In this document: positions 10,690 to 20,808 of the stretch, piece after piece
How the letters are laid out: each line of letters opens with the position of its first letter
Numbering within the stretch: position 1 is the first letter of the stretch
DNA from: Symsagittifera roscoffensis
Taxonomy: Eukaryota; Xenacoelomorpha; Acoela; Convolutidae
Direction: 5' to 3'
Assembly: GCF_963678635.1 (NCBI RefSeq)
Contig: NC_087066.1
Location: forward strand, 704,201-768,200
Length of the DNA stretch: 64,000 bases
Notes under the pieces: model-generated
The model's database searches: none
The model's input: the letters and a program-made list of their open reading frames with translations, nothing else
Told to the model about the DNA's origin: nothing
Position numbers and translations under genes: made by a program

Positions 10690-11766
10690 CATTGTTCCGA
10701 CTTTCGATACGAAAAAAAAACGGAATATTTGTTGCTCGGGGTGGGTTTTTTTTTCTTCAGACAAATTTCGGCTTTTTAACTAGCCATTTTTGACGGAATT
10801 TTTTTTTCTATCATTCGAAGGCCATTGTTGCCCTGAGCTTAAATTTGGAAAGATATTTTACCTGTGATAATTTTGCGTAAAGTTATGAGGGTTTAAAGAT
10901 TGCCATTTTGGCCATTTTGACCAATTTGGCACAATTAACGCGCGATATAATTCGCGCTATTAACGCGTAAGCGGAGATTTAATCCGTCTTATAAATCGTT
11001 CCAAATTGGTTGAACGAAGCTTATTTGCCATAATTGATTTGTTACAAGGAACGAAATCTATCTTTTTGTACTTTATATGGCGTGTGGGGAAATGATTTTC
11101 ATAAACAATTTCGAACTTCAAAAAAATTTCAATTTATTTTATTTCGATTAATTTTTTATGTTATCACTGCTGCTGCATAAACCTTAAAAGGCAGTCGGAA
11201 CATTCAGGGCTTCGCCCTGATACGAGCAGTCTTGTTGTTTCGACTTTCGATACGAAAGTAACGGAATGCTTGTGCTCGGGTGGGTTTTTTTTTTCTTCAG
11301 ACAAATTCGACTCTTTAACTAGCCATTTTTGACGGATTTTTTTTATGTCATTCAAAAAGTATTGTTGTCCTGAGCTTAAATTTGAAAAGATATTTCACCT
11401 GTGATCATTTTTCGTAAAGTTTTGGGGGTTTAAACACTGTCATTTTGGCCAATTTGGGACAATTAACGCGCGATGAATTTCGCGCTATTAACGCGTAAGC
11501 GAGATTTAATCCGTCTTAGAAATCCTTCCAAATTGGTTCAAGGATGCGTTTATGCCATAATTGATTTGTAATAGGCGCAAAATCTATCAGTTTGTACTTA
11601 ATATGACGTGTGGGCGGATGTTTTTACATAAAATCTCAAATTTTTTCAAAAATTTATTTTTTTATTTTTTCTATTACATTGAAAATTTTCATGTTATTAG
11701 TGCTCCATAGACCTTAAAAGGCAGTCGGAACATTCCGGGCTTTGTCCTGATACGAGCAGTCTTGTT
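10690..11766 (+). repeat. Head-to-tail pair of about 540-bp units
   Basis: Unit 1 (about 10690-11231) and unit 2 (about 11232-11766) align end to end. 'gactttcgatacgaaa' occurs at 10699 and 11242 (period 543), and 'tacgagcagtcttgtt' ends each unit at 11221 and 11751. Both contain a palindromic core 'attaacgcg...cgcgctattaacgcg'. Each unit closes with a short hairpin, perfect in unit 1 (TCAGGGCTTCGCCCTGA, 11204-11220) and partly paired in unit 2. There is no coding capacity. A non-autonomous Helitron-like or other short interspersed element is possible. Confidence 0.8.
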
Positions 11767-12105
11767 CTGTTTTCATGTCTATAGTGATGAATTAGTTTGT
11801 TGTAATTAGTTTGAATGTAAAATTGCATTGTATCATACACATTGGATGAATTTGTAATGTTTTCATCTGTGCCGTTTTTACAGAATTTCCGCAATTTATG
11901 GAGTGAGTGTTTCAGACTGAACTTAGTCATCTTAAAATCTGTCGGCTCAGTTTTTCCTCAAACTCCCAGTATAAGAAGAAGAAAGTAATTCATCAAAGTT
12001 ATTGAAGTATTATTCTCAGAAATTTTTTCCACTTGAAATACAGGCATTTTTTTCATAGTTTTGACAGTTTATTAGCACGTGTTGTTATAAGCACGTGTTT
12101 ATTAG
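11767..12105. other. Unassigned spacer
   Basis: No gene or repeat supported except two close copies of 'agcacgtg' (12074 and 12090) in front of the foldback element. Confidence 0.4.
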
Positions 12106-12406
12106 CACCTAGTTTGAAGCAAGATTTCAGCGAATAGAGCGGTTTTTTAGACGATTACGCTGAAAATTTTGCTTCAAAATGAGCGGTTTTTGAACGGTTT
12201 ATCTAAAAAAAACGCTCAAAAACCGCGCAAGATTTGAACGGTTTTGAGCTGTATATGTAAAACAAAGCCGATCAAAAGCGTTCAAAAGTTGCGCGGTTTT
12301 TGAGCTGTTTTTTTTTTAGATAAACCGCTCATTTTGAAGCAAGTTTTTGAGTGTAATTGTCTATAAAAACCGCTCAAACCACTCAAGTCTTGCTTCAAAT
12401 TAGGTG
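12106..12406. mobile_element. 301-bp foldback element (MITE-like)
   Basis: The left end 'cacctagtttgaagcaaga' is the near-exact reverse complement of the right end 'tcttgcttcaaattaggtg'. The pairing continues almost to the centre near 12258: both arms carry 'ttgcttcaaaatgagcggttt', 'tatctaaaaaaaa' and 'gctcaaaaaccgcgcaa'. The arms are about 145-150 bp, with one roughly 11-bp insertion in the left arm. No open frame. Nearly whole-length complementarity is typical of foldback elements or MITEs. No target-site duplication is evident at these ends. Confidence 0.85.
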
Positions 12407-12723
12407 AAAAAATCTCGACTCGGGATAGAATGCAATATAATACAAATCCTTGATCCTTTATCTAACAATATTTGAGAATTGCCGCCCCTATAAATAGAAG
12501 CAATAAATTAACACTAGAGCTTCATATTGAGAATACTAATTTTGCTGCAATCTTAATCTACTGAACATTTAACATCATTAATTGAAAGAGGTGTCATCCC
12601 GAAGGATAACGGGAAACCTCTGAACGAAGTTATATCCGATATATCTAACTACCTTGGAATTATGTTTTGTATCAGTATTCTTGGTAGAGAGAAAAGACTT
12701 TCAGTAGTAGACTTTATGACATC
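12407..12723. other. Spacer with a two-part hairpin
   Basis: No gene supported. A bipartite hairpin at 12587-12621 pairs AGAGGT with ACCTCT and, inside it, TCCCG with CGGGA. It lies about 100 bp upstream of the Osvaldo-like 5' LTR. Confidence 0.45.
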
Positions 12724-12981
12724 TGCCATCCGACCGGGTTGGCATGAACCACTATGAAGTGTTTATATTTATTTATACTATAAATATGTGACCAATTATC
12801 CTACTAAAAACTAGATTGACGGCCTTGACCGCCGATAGGCAAAACCTCAAAGTTGAACGTCATGGTTCAGAAATAAAGGATTCAGATTTATGTTCAGTTT
12901 TTTCTCTTAACTAGCGTATCTTATAGATACTTAGCCAATCCATTCGGATTCTATAAAGAGCTCATGAATCACGGTATGATA
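12724..12981 (+). repeat. 5' LTR of copy C
   Basis: Starts 'tgccatccgacc' and aligns without gaps over the first 36 bp with 'tgtcatccagcc' at 18356. Later shared blocks include 'actagattga.ggcc.tgaccgccgatagg', 'atgttcagtt.tttctctta' and 'cggattctataaagagctca'. A TATA-like 'actataaata' lies near 12777 and AATAAA at 12872-12877. It is about 90 bp shorter than the copy at 18356, which has extra sequence before the primer-binding site. 'tggcaaagccag' just after it may be a degraded primer-binding site. Confidence 0.75.
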
Positions 12982-13029
12982 TGGCAAAGCCAGTAGGATA
13001 CAGAAACCCGCTGAGTATTCCACCTTTTT

Positions 13030-13530
13030 GGCAGGTCAAAGTGGGCAGCAATGATGGAGATGGCTGTTTTTGCCAAAAATGGAATAGAGATGAGGAGTTT
13101 GTTACAAACGAAATCTCCCGTGAAGAACCAGCAAAATCGACCAGCGACGTTGAGATCACTGGGGAAACAGAAGCACAAAAACGAAATAGAGATATCCGAA
13201 AATAAGAAAAACGAGTTACTTGGGAAAATAACGTAATAAAAAGCAGAGAAAAAGGCGTACTTCGTAAAAATATACAATGTGATGATACAGACACCGAAAT
13301 CAGAAGCTACCTTATGCTGTGTCCTGGCAGCCAAACAAGAAAACGAAGAGGCAGTCAACAAGAAAACGAAGAGGAATATTCATTCACCGCAGAAGGAAAT
13401 AACGACCCAGTGACTTACGCAGAATTCATGTCGACAAAGGGTTGGGAAAACGTTTCTCGGGACAACTTACCGTGTTGGCAATTTCAGAAGCATTTGAAAC
13501 TGAAATCTGAAACGCAGTAAATATAGAGGA
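13030..13530 (+). pseudogene. Gag remnant (copy C)
   Basis: Overlapping short frames (13051-13236 and 13314-13520) encode charged peptides starting 'MEMAVFAKNG', then 'TRKRRGSQQENEEEYS' and 'YAEFMSTKGWENVS'. The first segment aligns at nucleotide level with the equivalent place in copy D, where 'MEMAIIAKKG' is read near 18811. By position it is the structural Gag gene that would package element RNA. No zinc knuckle is visible. Frame breaks separate the pieces. Confidence 0.55.
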
Positions 13531-13559
13531 AGAAGATCTCAATAGACATATAGTAAAAT

Positions 13560-13880
13560 TAAAAACGCACCCCGAAGATCTCTTCGCCATCGCAGGTTCT
13601 GGAAGCCCCATGTCTTTTCTCAAGGACAAAACGGCCGAAAGACTGCGAAAAAAATGACCACTCCGCAATACTTATATTAGTCCCACCGAGGGATGCAGCC
13701 CGAAACCTCGACTGTTATAATGAGAAATAAATGGTTCTAAAAGCGAGACTTATCAATGCGGTGGAATCCGGAGGATGGATAATTTAATCGGCTCCGTAGA
13801 CAATCGAAAGGCAAATATTGTGGGCGAAATATTCTACCACAGTTAGTTATCAAACTTGTACATGACGAGTTAAAACACAA
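13560..13880 (+). pseudogene. Aspartic protease remnant (copy C)
   Basis: The frame at about 13560-13657 reads 'IAGSGSPMSFL', which aligns with a retropepsin D-T-G-S-P box followed by hydrophobic residues. Here the catalytic Asp-Thr pair is Gly-Ser, so activity would be lost. A stop follows 'RLRKK'. After a frame change, 'ARLINAVESGGW' and 'TIERQI' (about 13740-13815) fit the region between protease and RT in this element type. The protease would cleave the Gag-Pol polyprotein. Confidence 0.6.
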
Positions 13881-14029
13881 CAGCATTCTCAATATTCACG
13901 AGAAAGAAGAAAGTTCCGACAAGGAACTAAAAATCTGGGTTAAAGAAAACATTAGGGATTTTGTGTGAGAATCAGGAAATAAAAAATCACTTAATGCGAA
14001 CTCAATTTCTACAAAAATCACTCCGATTC

Positions 14030-14690
14030 AGCAAAAAGGCCAAAGGATCCCGATTTATCTACAAAAAAGAGAGGAAATTGAATTAATAAGTTAAAAGATC
14101 ATAAATGCATCAAGAAACTGAACAAGTTTTCTGATAAATAATTCATCAGCCCGATCATTATAACGATAAAAAGGACCAAACTGTCAAACTTGCACTAGAC
14201 ACAGAAAAAATCTGTAAAATCATACACAAAAACAAATACCAAATGGTCAATTTTGAACTCTCATTAGACAAAATTGCACAAATCAGCAAGGCAGATGACT
14301 CGCAACAAACCATCTTCACAACTCTCGATCTACGTTACGCATAGTCACAATTTCCACAGGATAAAGAAACAAAAGACCGGAGCAATTTCAGTCTGATAGG
14401 GGAGGAGGGGGATGAGGCAACAAGATTATATCATTTTCAACGGGATTCTATGGCCTCACGGACGGACATGCCGGCAAAATTCCAAAAGCCATAAATCTGA
14501 CACACTAAGAAAGTGTGAAAACACATTTGCCTATCTTGATGACATACTGATTGTAACAAAAAGGTCACAAAGTTACACACAAAGAACTCCTATATAAAGT
14601 ACCAAAGAATCTCAGCGATTGAGAACTTAGCAATTTCACTGGAAAAATGCAATTTCATATGATAACAAGTCGAGTGTTTTATCTACTAAA
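14030..14690 (+). pseudogene. Reverse transcriptase remnant (copy C)
   Basis: Pieces in different frames give the N-terminal 'RIPIYLQKREE' (about 14049), then 'HKNKYQMVNFELSLDKIAQI' (14228-14287) and 'TTLDLRYA' (about 14320), which carries the motif A Asp. An intact catalytic box 'YLDDILIVT' lies at 14532-14558 within the frame 14412-14597. Order and spacing match a gypsy RT. Stops and at least three frame changes make it non-functional even though both catalytic Asp positions of the YLDD box survive. Confidence 0.85.
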
Positions 14691-15375
14691 TAAGCCATAA
14701 AGGTACACTACCACTAAAACAAAAAACAGAGGCAATCCTCAAGCTCTCACCGCCAAAATAGGTTTAAAACTAAAACGTTTCATGTGGTCAATACACGACT
14801 TCACTAGATATATTCCAAACCTCGCAGAAACGGTATCGACACTGAAGCCACTGCTGAAAAAATTCCGACAAACATAAAACAGACTGGAGGCCAGAACAGA
14901 ACACACATCCGCATTTCAAAATATTTTAAAACTGATATCTGAAATTACTGAAAACAAACACTTCAACCAACATTTAGATACTCGGGTACTATGCGATGCC
15001 CCTAGATTTGAGTTAGCGGCTGCGTTAGAGCAAAAAACAGACACAGTTTGGGTATCAAAAGCATATGCTTCAAGATTTCTAAATTTCCTAGAGGAGAAGT
15101 ATTCGGTAAATGAATTAGAACTGTTAGGTTTTGTGTAGGCAATCGAACAATTTGAAACTATCTGTACGGAAAAAACTTCAGAGTAATTACAAATCACCAA
15201 GCTTTTATCAGCGCGTTCAACGCCAGCGAGTGATAATAGACTAGTCAAAGTAGGCTCAATAGATGGATTGATAGATTGATTGCATTTACATTCGACATCA
15301 AACATTTAGCACGAACAAAGATTGAACTAATTGGTTTTATGTCCAGAAACCCAGTAGGATTATCGCTAGCTCCCA
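14691..15375 (+). pseudogene. RNase H and connection remnant (copy C)
   Basis: The readable run begins 'CDAPRFELAAALEQK' at 14992, a good match to the first catalytic Asp region of gypsy RNase H. It continues through 'EEKYSVNELELLG' (the Glu motif) and 'VITNHQAFISAF' (third acidic site, Asp replaced by Asn). A final 'IKHLARTKIELIGFMSRNP' is where the thumb-proximal 'ADALSR' region is expected. In-frame stops occur after 'LLGFV' and later. It belongs to the same polyprotein as the upstream RT. Confidence 0.8.
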
Positions 15376-16602
15376 GCTAGTATGATGAAAAAAATTTTTT
15401 GTCGCGTCAATTATTTCCTTTATTTCCAACATTGAATTGATTGACAACGTCATATTGAACATCTTGGCCAATCAGAATGAAGCTCCTCATCGGCTGAACA
15501 TAAAAGGAACGCAACAGCTCAGTTGCCCACTAAAGGACACTTCAAACATTCAAAACTTAACCGCAGCGGTCATCCAAATCAGAACGAAAATAATCACTGG
15601 ATGAATTGCACTCATCAAAACCAGCAGAAAATCTTGAGGAATGATCAAAAAAGTGTCAATCATCTTTCAACACAAAAAAATTGCAAAAACCACAAGGAAA
15701 TGACAAAAAACTTTCAAAAAACTCGAAGGCGGATTTGTACATGAAATTTTAAGAAGCAGAGGAGCTGCAGTTTGTCAAATTTAAATCCACGAGGACGGAA
15801 ACCCGAAAGCATTTGAAAGGGAGGAAAGTCTCTCAGACCCACGCTGGCACAGAAGGACGAAAACGACAATATATGATTGTTGGACAACCCAATTAACGAC
15901 AACAAGTCCGTCATCTCCAACAACGAACTCGCCCTCAAAAATACACGACGCCAAAGATCTAATCCTAAGTCTGGAGCCACAAAATTTTACTAAATTAATA
16001 TTCTCGGAGGATTTACCAATGCGAAAAACAGAGTCAAAAGGAAGAAAATATAGTATCACTCCTCATTGCAAAAGCAGACTGAACACCAGAGACACGGAAA
16101 CCCCCGATATTACGACTAAACAAATAATTGGAGAAACTCAAAAAAGTCAAAGAATAGAGAATCCACAACACAGACGGCAACATTACAGACGCGTAACGAT
16201 ATGCAATCGCAAACGGAAATCACAGTGGAGGCCAACAAACAGTAAGAAAACTGCGTCAGTCAAATGGACCCTCAACAAGTGGGAACCGAGGTCAAGTCAT
16301 CCAACGAGGCAACACCAACAATGTCGACAAGCCAACTCGAACTCAGTCAGAAAATATTTATGGCGAGCGTGGTGCAAAGCTTCGATAAATCAACAATAAC
16401 AGAAGCTGAAGAAACTGCAACAGTATACAGAAAGAAGTTGCCACAAGTCATGTGGTCAAATTCATTGCGGCAGCCACCCGGAAAGACAAAACATAAAATA
16501 CTCTGTAAATTTCGTCCAGAAGAGAGATTGGGAGGCGCTTCGCCAATACTCAGAGCAATTATAAATTTAAAACCAGCGATAGTATAATCACAATCATTTC
16601 AA
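15376..16602 (+). pseudogene. Pol linker and integrase N-terminal region (copy C)
   Basis: Frames at 15523-15744, 16019-16399 and 16264-16587 are rich in Lys, Asn and Gln. The last ends '...LRAIINLKPAIV' directly before the integrase core, where a zinc-binding H-H-C-C domain normally ends with a C..C..GKNLKP-like motif. The cysteines are not visible here, so the zinc finger is lost or too frameshifted to read. I recognise no other domain in this 1.2 kb. Confidence 0.45.
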
Positions 16603-16955
16603 ATGGAACCGTATTTAGAACCAAATGAGGAAGTCCAACTGGACTTTGCCGGGCCCCTCCCGGACGAACTAAATGTACCCGCATATATTTTAGTCGCGGT
16701 TGACGAAAGGTCAAATTTTCCTACAGCTAAGGTAGTTTCAAATACAATAGCAGATATAGCCGAAAAATTTATGCAACGATACATATCTAAAAATGGGGTA
16801 CCCCGCAAATTTAGGTGCGACCAAGCACAAACATTCGGAGCCGAAAACTTACAATTATTATGAATAACATCAAACTTCTTTTTGCCCCGGTGGATGACCA
16901 CATACCGATCGAGATCATTGAACGGTTGATAGAAACTCTGAAACGCAGGTAAGGG
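16603..16955 (+). pseudogene. Integrase catalytic core remnant (copy C)
   Basis: The frame 16603-16863 is one of the best preserved. It reads 'EPNEEVQLDFAGPLPDE' (first catalytic Asp), 'AYILVAVDERSNFP' and, near 16813, 'RCDQAQTFGAEN' (second Asp). After a stop and frame change, 'HIPIEIIERLIETLKRR' (about 16901-16950) supplies the third acidic residue, Glu. The D-D-E triad is therefore traceable but not in one open frame. Integrase inserts element cDNA into the genome. Confidence 0.85.
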
Positions 16956-17489
16956 GTTATGCGGGTAGATGCCAATAAGACTCCATATAACTTAACATCA
17001 GATGATGAAAACGCTAAGATCCACACCACATAAGACAACAAACATTTCCCTTTTCGAAGCCCATATGGACCGAAAGCCCAATACAACATGTCAATTATTG
17101 CCAAAACAAGCTCACCAAACAATCTTAATTGGGAAAACGCAAAACAGGCTTGTTTAGATAAAAAACCTGATAAATCCGCCGCTTCAACCGGAATTTATGG
17201 ACGACCTTCAATGCTGGTCAAAAGCGAAGCCAAAAGTACAAAACGACTATTGAGAAATTTACCAGAACACTCAAATTGTCCCAAAAAGGAGCGGAATTCA
17301 ATCGTCGGAAAACAAAAATAGGTGTAAAAAGATTTTCACTAAGTAGGGAAAATGAAACATTGAACTTAAAATACAAGAGGACAAGAACATAAAAAAGCAT
17401 ATACAACAGGTAGCCCGAAAAACAGTCAGTCTCGATACTAAAGTTAAGGACAATAAAACTTTTGAAGAAAAGTACAAAACAAGCACACC

Positions 17490-18275
17490 GCACACAGCCT
17501 GGGTTCAAAGTAAGGGAAAACAGCCTCGCCTACTAAGAAATAGCGGTTTCGCATTTGTACCGAATCCAGAAAGATACGGCTCATGCAGACTATCTGGGCT
17601 AACTGACTATGTCACGTACAAATCGGCTAGGAGAACAGGACCATGCTTACGTTTTTTAGACATCGATTAACCAAACGCCCCACGACTTGAAATTTTCCGG
17701 GAGGACATAAAGACAGCCTTGCCCAAAAAATTGACTCCGTAAGAACAACAACAAAGGAAGCAGGACGAAGAAGCCAAAGAGACCATCGAGAAGAAGCGCA
17801 AGGCGAAGTCATAAACAAGAAAGAGGACAAGGGAAAAACCTAAAACCAGACCAGCCAGGGAAGGACGCTAAAATTCGGCCAACAAGGGCCCGACATTGAG
17901 GCTACGTTAAGCGACGGATGGTCATCCGCAGCTTCAGGGAACACGGCACCATCTCCCAAACGGCAAGATTTGAAGACAACATCGCCACCACAACATTTAG
18001 AATTTGAGGAAGCGACGAAAAAATCCGCGGTAAAAATAACTCACTCGAACCCCCGACCGACGCAGAGCCCGGAGAAGAAGATAGCGGACAAAATAAACGA
18101 GGAGATAAACACGACTGAGAAACACGAAAAATTTCTCGAGGAGGGAGACGAGCAAATAGCGCCGACAACAGCATCAAATTCAAAAACATTAACAGGGAAG
18201 GACAATACGATCATCACAACACAAGAAGCAGCAACAAAAGAAACAACTGAAGAGAAGGAACAGAAATGATAAAGC
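17490..18275 (+). pseudogene. Basic/acidic C-terminal tail of Pol (copy C)
   Basis: A run near 17545-17670 reads 'GFAFVPNPERYGSC' and 'DYVTYKSARRTGPCLRFLD'. It is followed by a long Lys/Glu/Arg-rich, low-complexity tail (17690-18270), including the open frame 17970-18269 with many Lys-Glu-Thr residues. Charged C-terminal extensions after integrase are known in several gypsy lineages, but I cannot name a domain. It ends just before the purine tract and 3' LTR. Confidence 0.45.
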
Positions 18276-18355
18276 AAACAGTCTTGCGGGGACTAAAAAA
18301 CTCAAAAGATTTGGTCCCACGGGACAATAAACTCACTTTATTCTTTCAAGGGGAA

Positions 18356-18700
18356 TGTCATCCAGCCTGATTGGTATGAATCACTTTGAAGTATTTATTT
18401 TTATTTATAATATAAATCTAGAAATAAATATAACTATAAACTAGATTGATGGCCTGGACCGCCGATAGGCAAAATTTCAAAATCGACCGTCAATGTTCAG
18501 AAGAAATGAAATCAAAATTATGTTCAGTTCTTTCTCTTACCTAACACTGCTCTAGGTAATTAGCCAAAACGTTCGGATTCTATAAAGAGCTCATACATTA
18601 CGGTATGACAATATCTTTCAGTTGTTTCTTCATCAGCGTGAGTTTATCAGATCACAAATCCGTTCGGATTCAGGACTATAGATCATCAGACTTTACCGCA
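18356..18700 (+). repeat. Shared LTR between copies C and D
   Basis: Begins 'tgtcatccagcctg' directly after the purine tract 'ttcaaggggaa', so it is the 3' LTR of copy C. It is followed by 'tggcgcacggcgaagtcc' (18706), which looks like a primer-binding site, and then by gag sequence homologous to copy C gag, so it is also the 5' LTR of copy D. Length is about 345 bp, longer than the 5' LTR at 12724. The right boundary is set by the primer-binding-site-like sequence. Confidence 0.75.
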
Positions 18701-18739
18701 TGAGATGGCGCACGGCGAAGTCCAGCAGGATAGAAAAAT

Positions 18740-19530
18740 CCATTGATTATTACCCCATTCGGGCATGGGGTAATTCGGGCATAGAAAAAACACCATTAGA
18801 GGAAACCATAATGGAAATGGCCATAATCGCGAAAAAAGGGTTGAAGTGAAAAAGTTATTACGATGCACTCTCAAATTCGTTGAACCAACTGGGCCACATA
18901 CTAACTGAATAGCATCGGCAACGCAGAAAAGACCAAAGAACCCTTGAAAAGAAACAGAGACGGGAGAGTCCAGGAGGAGCGATTGCGTTGGTATTGAAAA
19001 GTCAGTCATCAGATCAAAAAAGAGTACTGCAAAACTTATTCAATTGGGGCGAAGCGGATGCTAAGTGCCGGAGTTACATATTTTTATGCCTCAGAGCAGA
19101 AGTTCAACGCCAATTAGAGAGCCTAGCTAGAACTACAATCAATTACAACGAAAGAACCCATGAAAACTCTAGAGAATCATCATAAGGGTAATTGCGTTCG
19201 AATGATGCAGCACATTGCCGTAAACAGGAGAAAGGGGAGTCCTTAGAACAATGTAATGCTGGCCTTGAAAAATTAGTGTCACGGGAAGACTGTGAGGGAG
19301 AACAGTTGTTCAGGGATGTGTTTATCGCCCTCATGAATCATGAAATTATTACCAAGGAGCTACTGTCAGAAATGCGGTCACTTTGCAAACATATGTTAGC
19401 AAAAATGTCAATTACTTGTTCGACCAAACTGAAAAATAACCAGATAAAAAAGTGCTCCAGAATTAGACAAAAACGACAATTACAATATGAGGAAATCTCA
19501 TTCGTGAATGGATGGGAGGATACTACTTGA
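18740..19530 (+). pseudogene. Gag remnant (copy D)
   Basis: Short frames at 18988-19185 and 19192-19530 give a more readable Gag than copy C: 'KRVLQNLFNWGEADAKCRS', 'YIFLCLRAEVQRQLESLA', then 'ESLEQCNAGLEKLVSREDC' and 'RDVFIALMNHEIITKELLS'. This is a helical, charged, capsid-like pattern of the kind seen in gypsy Gag. One stop near 19183-19185 and a frame break interrupt it. It encodes no recognised zinc finger before 19530. The identity comes from position and from nucleotide similarity of its start to copy C. Confidence 0.6.
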
Positions 19531-20149
19531 AAACTAATTGGTGGTGGCTATAGTAAAACCTTTTGATATAAAAATATCTGCGAAAACTCTGGAGATGACC
19601 TAAACTGTCTCATCGGAAAACAAAGGCGAGAACTGAACATGTTTTCCATATAGGTTTCGGGTAGTCCAATAAAGTTCTCTGACAAAAAAAAAACCTTTAA
19701 GAGCAATTGACAGCGCAGCGGTTTTTAAACTTATCACGCCAGAGTAGAGAGCAAGAAAAGTTGGCTTGATGCAAGAAAGGAATAATTCCTTCATAGGGAA
19801 TGTTGATCCTAGCTATTGATGGATGGACAATTCAATAGGCACTTTTAATATATATTGACAAAGAGTGCTTAATTAAAGCAAAAAGTTTCAGATTTATCCC
19901 ATCAAAAATTGATATGAAATTAATACAAGCAACCGAAAACGAAATCAAGAACTAAGAAATTGCAAAACTGTAAATTCTGACCTGGAGATCAAACAATGGG
20001 CCAGAAATTTTATTTAATGCGCTTAGGAATGGGAAAAAAAAACAAAAAAGCCCGTGACGAAAACACAACTTGTACCTTCAAGGACGCGTAATTAAACAAT
20101 TAAACAAACTGATTGATGAAAATAACCGATCTGGACAATTGCTCAGATA
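19531..20149. other. Degenerate pol segment of copy D
   Basis: No protein can be read with confidence. The position corresponds to protease and the N-terminal part of RT in copy C. Confidence 0.35.
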
Positions 20150-20720
20150 AAAAACCATATTCTTAACTGCAATCGCTGTAAGAAAGGACCAAACAGTGAA
20201 ACCATCACTGGACTTCAGTAAGATCAACTAGTTCACCCATAATAAAAAAAATACTAGATACCAAACATATCGAAGTGCTACACGATACAGTTGCCCAGAA
20301 TGCTAAGGCAGAACAGCACAGAAAAATCTTTTTCTAAACATAGGACTTACACGGCACACACTCATAAATCCCTCTGGATCATAAAAAACGCTAGTGCAAG
20401 TTCGAGGCTACTGGCACGTTATCGTTTTTAACACGACTCTTTGGAGTTACTGATAAGTCAGAAGAATTTCATCAAACAAGAGATTCGATACTACTGAAAT
20501 GTAGAATTACATATGCATATCTAGACTAAATTTTGATAGAAAGGAAGTGTTCAAAGGAATACATCACTGAGATGTACGTACAACGTGTACGTCCTTGAAG
20601 GACATGACTCCCAGACATGTTTGGACGCGGCTAATGACTGAAGTGCAAACGCCTACTCGGTTGTTAACAGAGGTTGGGTAATACGGTCTAGTACGCCATA
20701 TCTGTAGAAAAACTACCTAC
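20150..20720 (+). pseudogene. Reverse transcriptase remnant (copy D)
   Basis: Broken frames give 'IEVLHDTVAQNAKAEQHRK' (about 20269-20325), equivalent to 'LDKIAQISKADDSQQ' in copy C, and 'RITYAYLD' followed by a TAA stop and 'ILIER' at 20503-20544. The catalytic box YLDD has therefore lost its second Asp codon to a stop. The fragment ends around 20720, without thumb or RNase H. Confidence 0.7.
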
Positions 20721-20808
20721 ATTAAAAACCAATAAGAGAAACCAATCGGAAACAGGAGCGACCAGCCCGAAACAATGTTTTGGTTGGGCAGCAACTGTGG
20801 AAGTTTGG

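Larger units (their letters stand above)
12724..18700 (+). mobile_element. Osvaldo-like Ty3/gypsy retrotransposon, copy C
   Basis: LTR-like ends at 12724 and 18356 bracket remnants in the order gag, protease, RT, RNase H, integrase and a Lys/Glu-rich C-terminal region, all on the + strand. That order (integrase last) is the Ty3/gypsy order. The '.GSGSPMSFL' protease box and the post-protease 'INAVESGGW' segment recall Osvaldo-type elements; this subfamily name is from recognition, not a search. A purine tract 'caaggggaa' immediately precedes the 3' LTR. Internal length is about 5.4 kb, and many stops and frameshifts make it defective. Confidence 0.8.
18356..20720 (+). mobile_element. Truncated Osvaldo-like element, copy D
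   Basis: Starts at the shared LTR, then shows gag and RT remnants related to copy C, and is cut off near 20720 where a LINE fragment begins. There is no RNase H, integrase or 3' LTR. The arrangement LTR-internal-LTR-internal is the expected product of recombination between two elements or of one inserting into the LTR of another. Confidence 0.7.

Noticed and set aside
11164-11930. Two minus-strand frames sharing 'TRLLVSG.SPECSDCLLR'
   Set aside because: The shared peptide comes from the duplicated hairpin end of the 543-bp units, and the frames diverge outside it.
12587-12621. Hammerhead ribozyme
   Set aside because: The CUGAUGA and GAAA boxes are not in the right arrangement around the stems.
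12969-13361. Minus-strand frames of 110 and 130 codons over copy C gag
   Set aside because: Antisense shadows of the gag remnant; no recognised domain and composition follows the sense strand.
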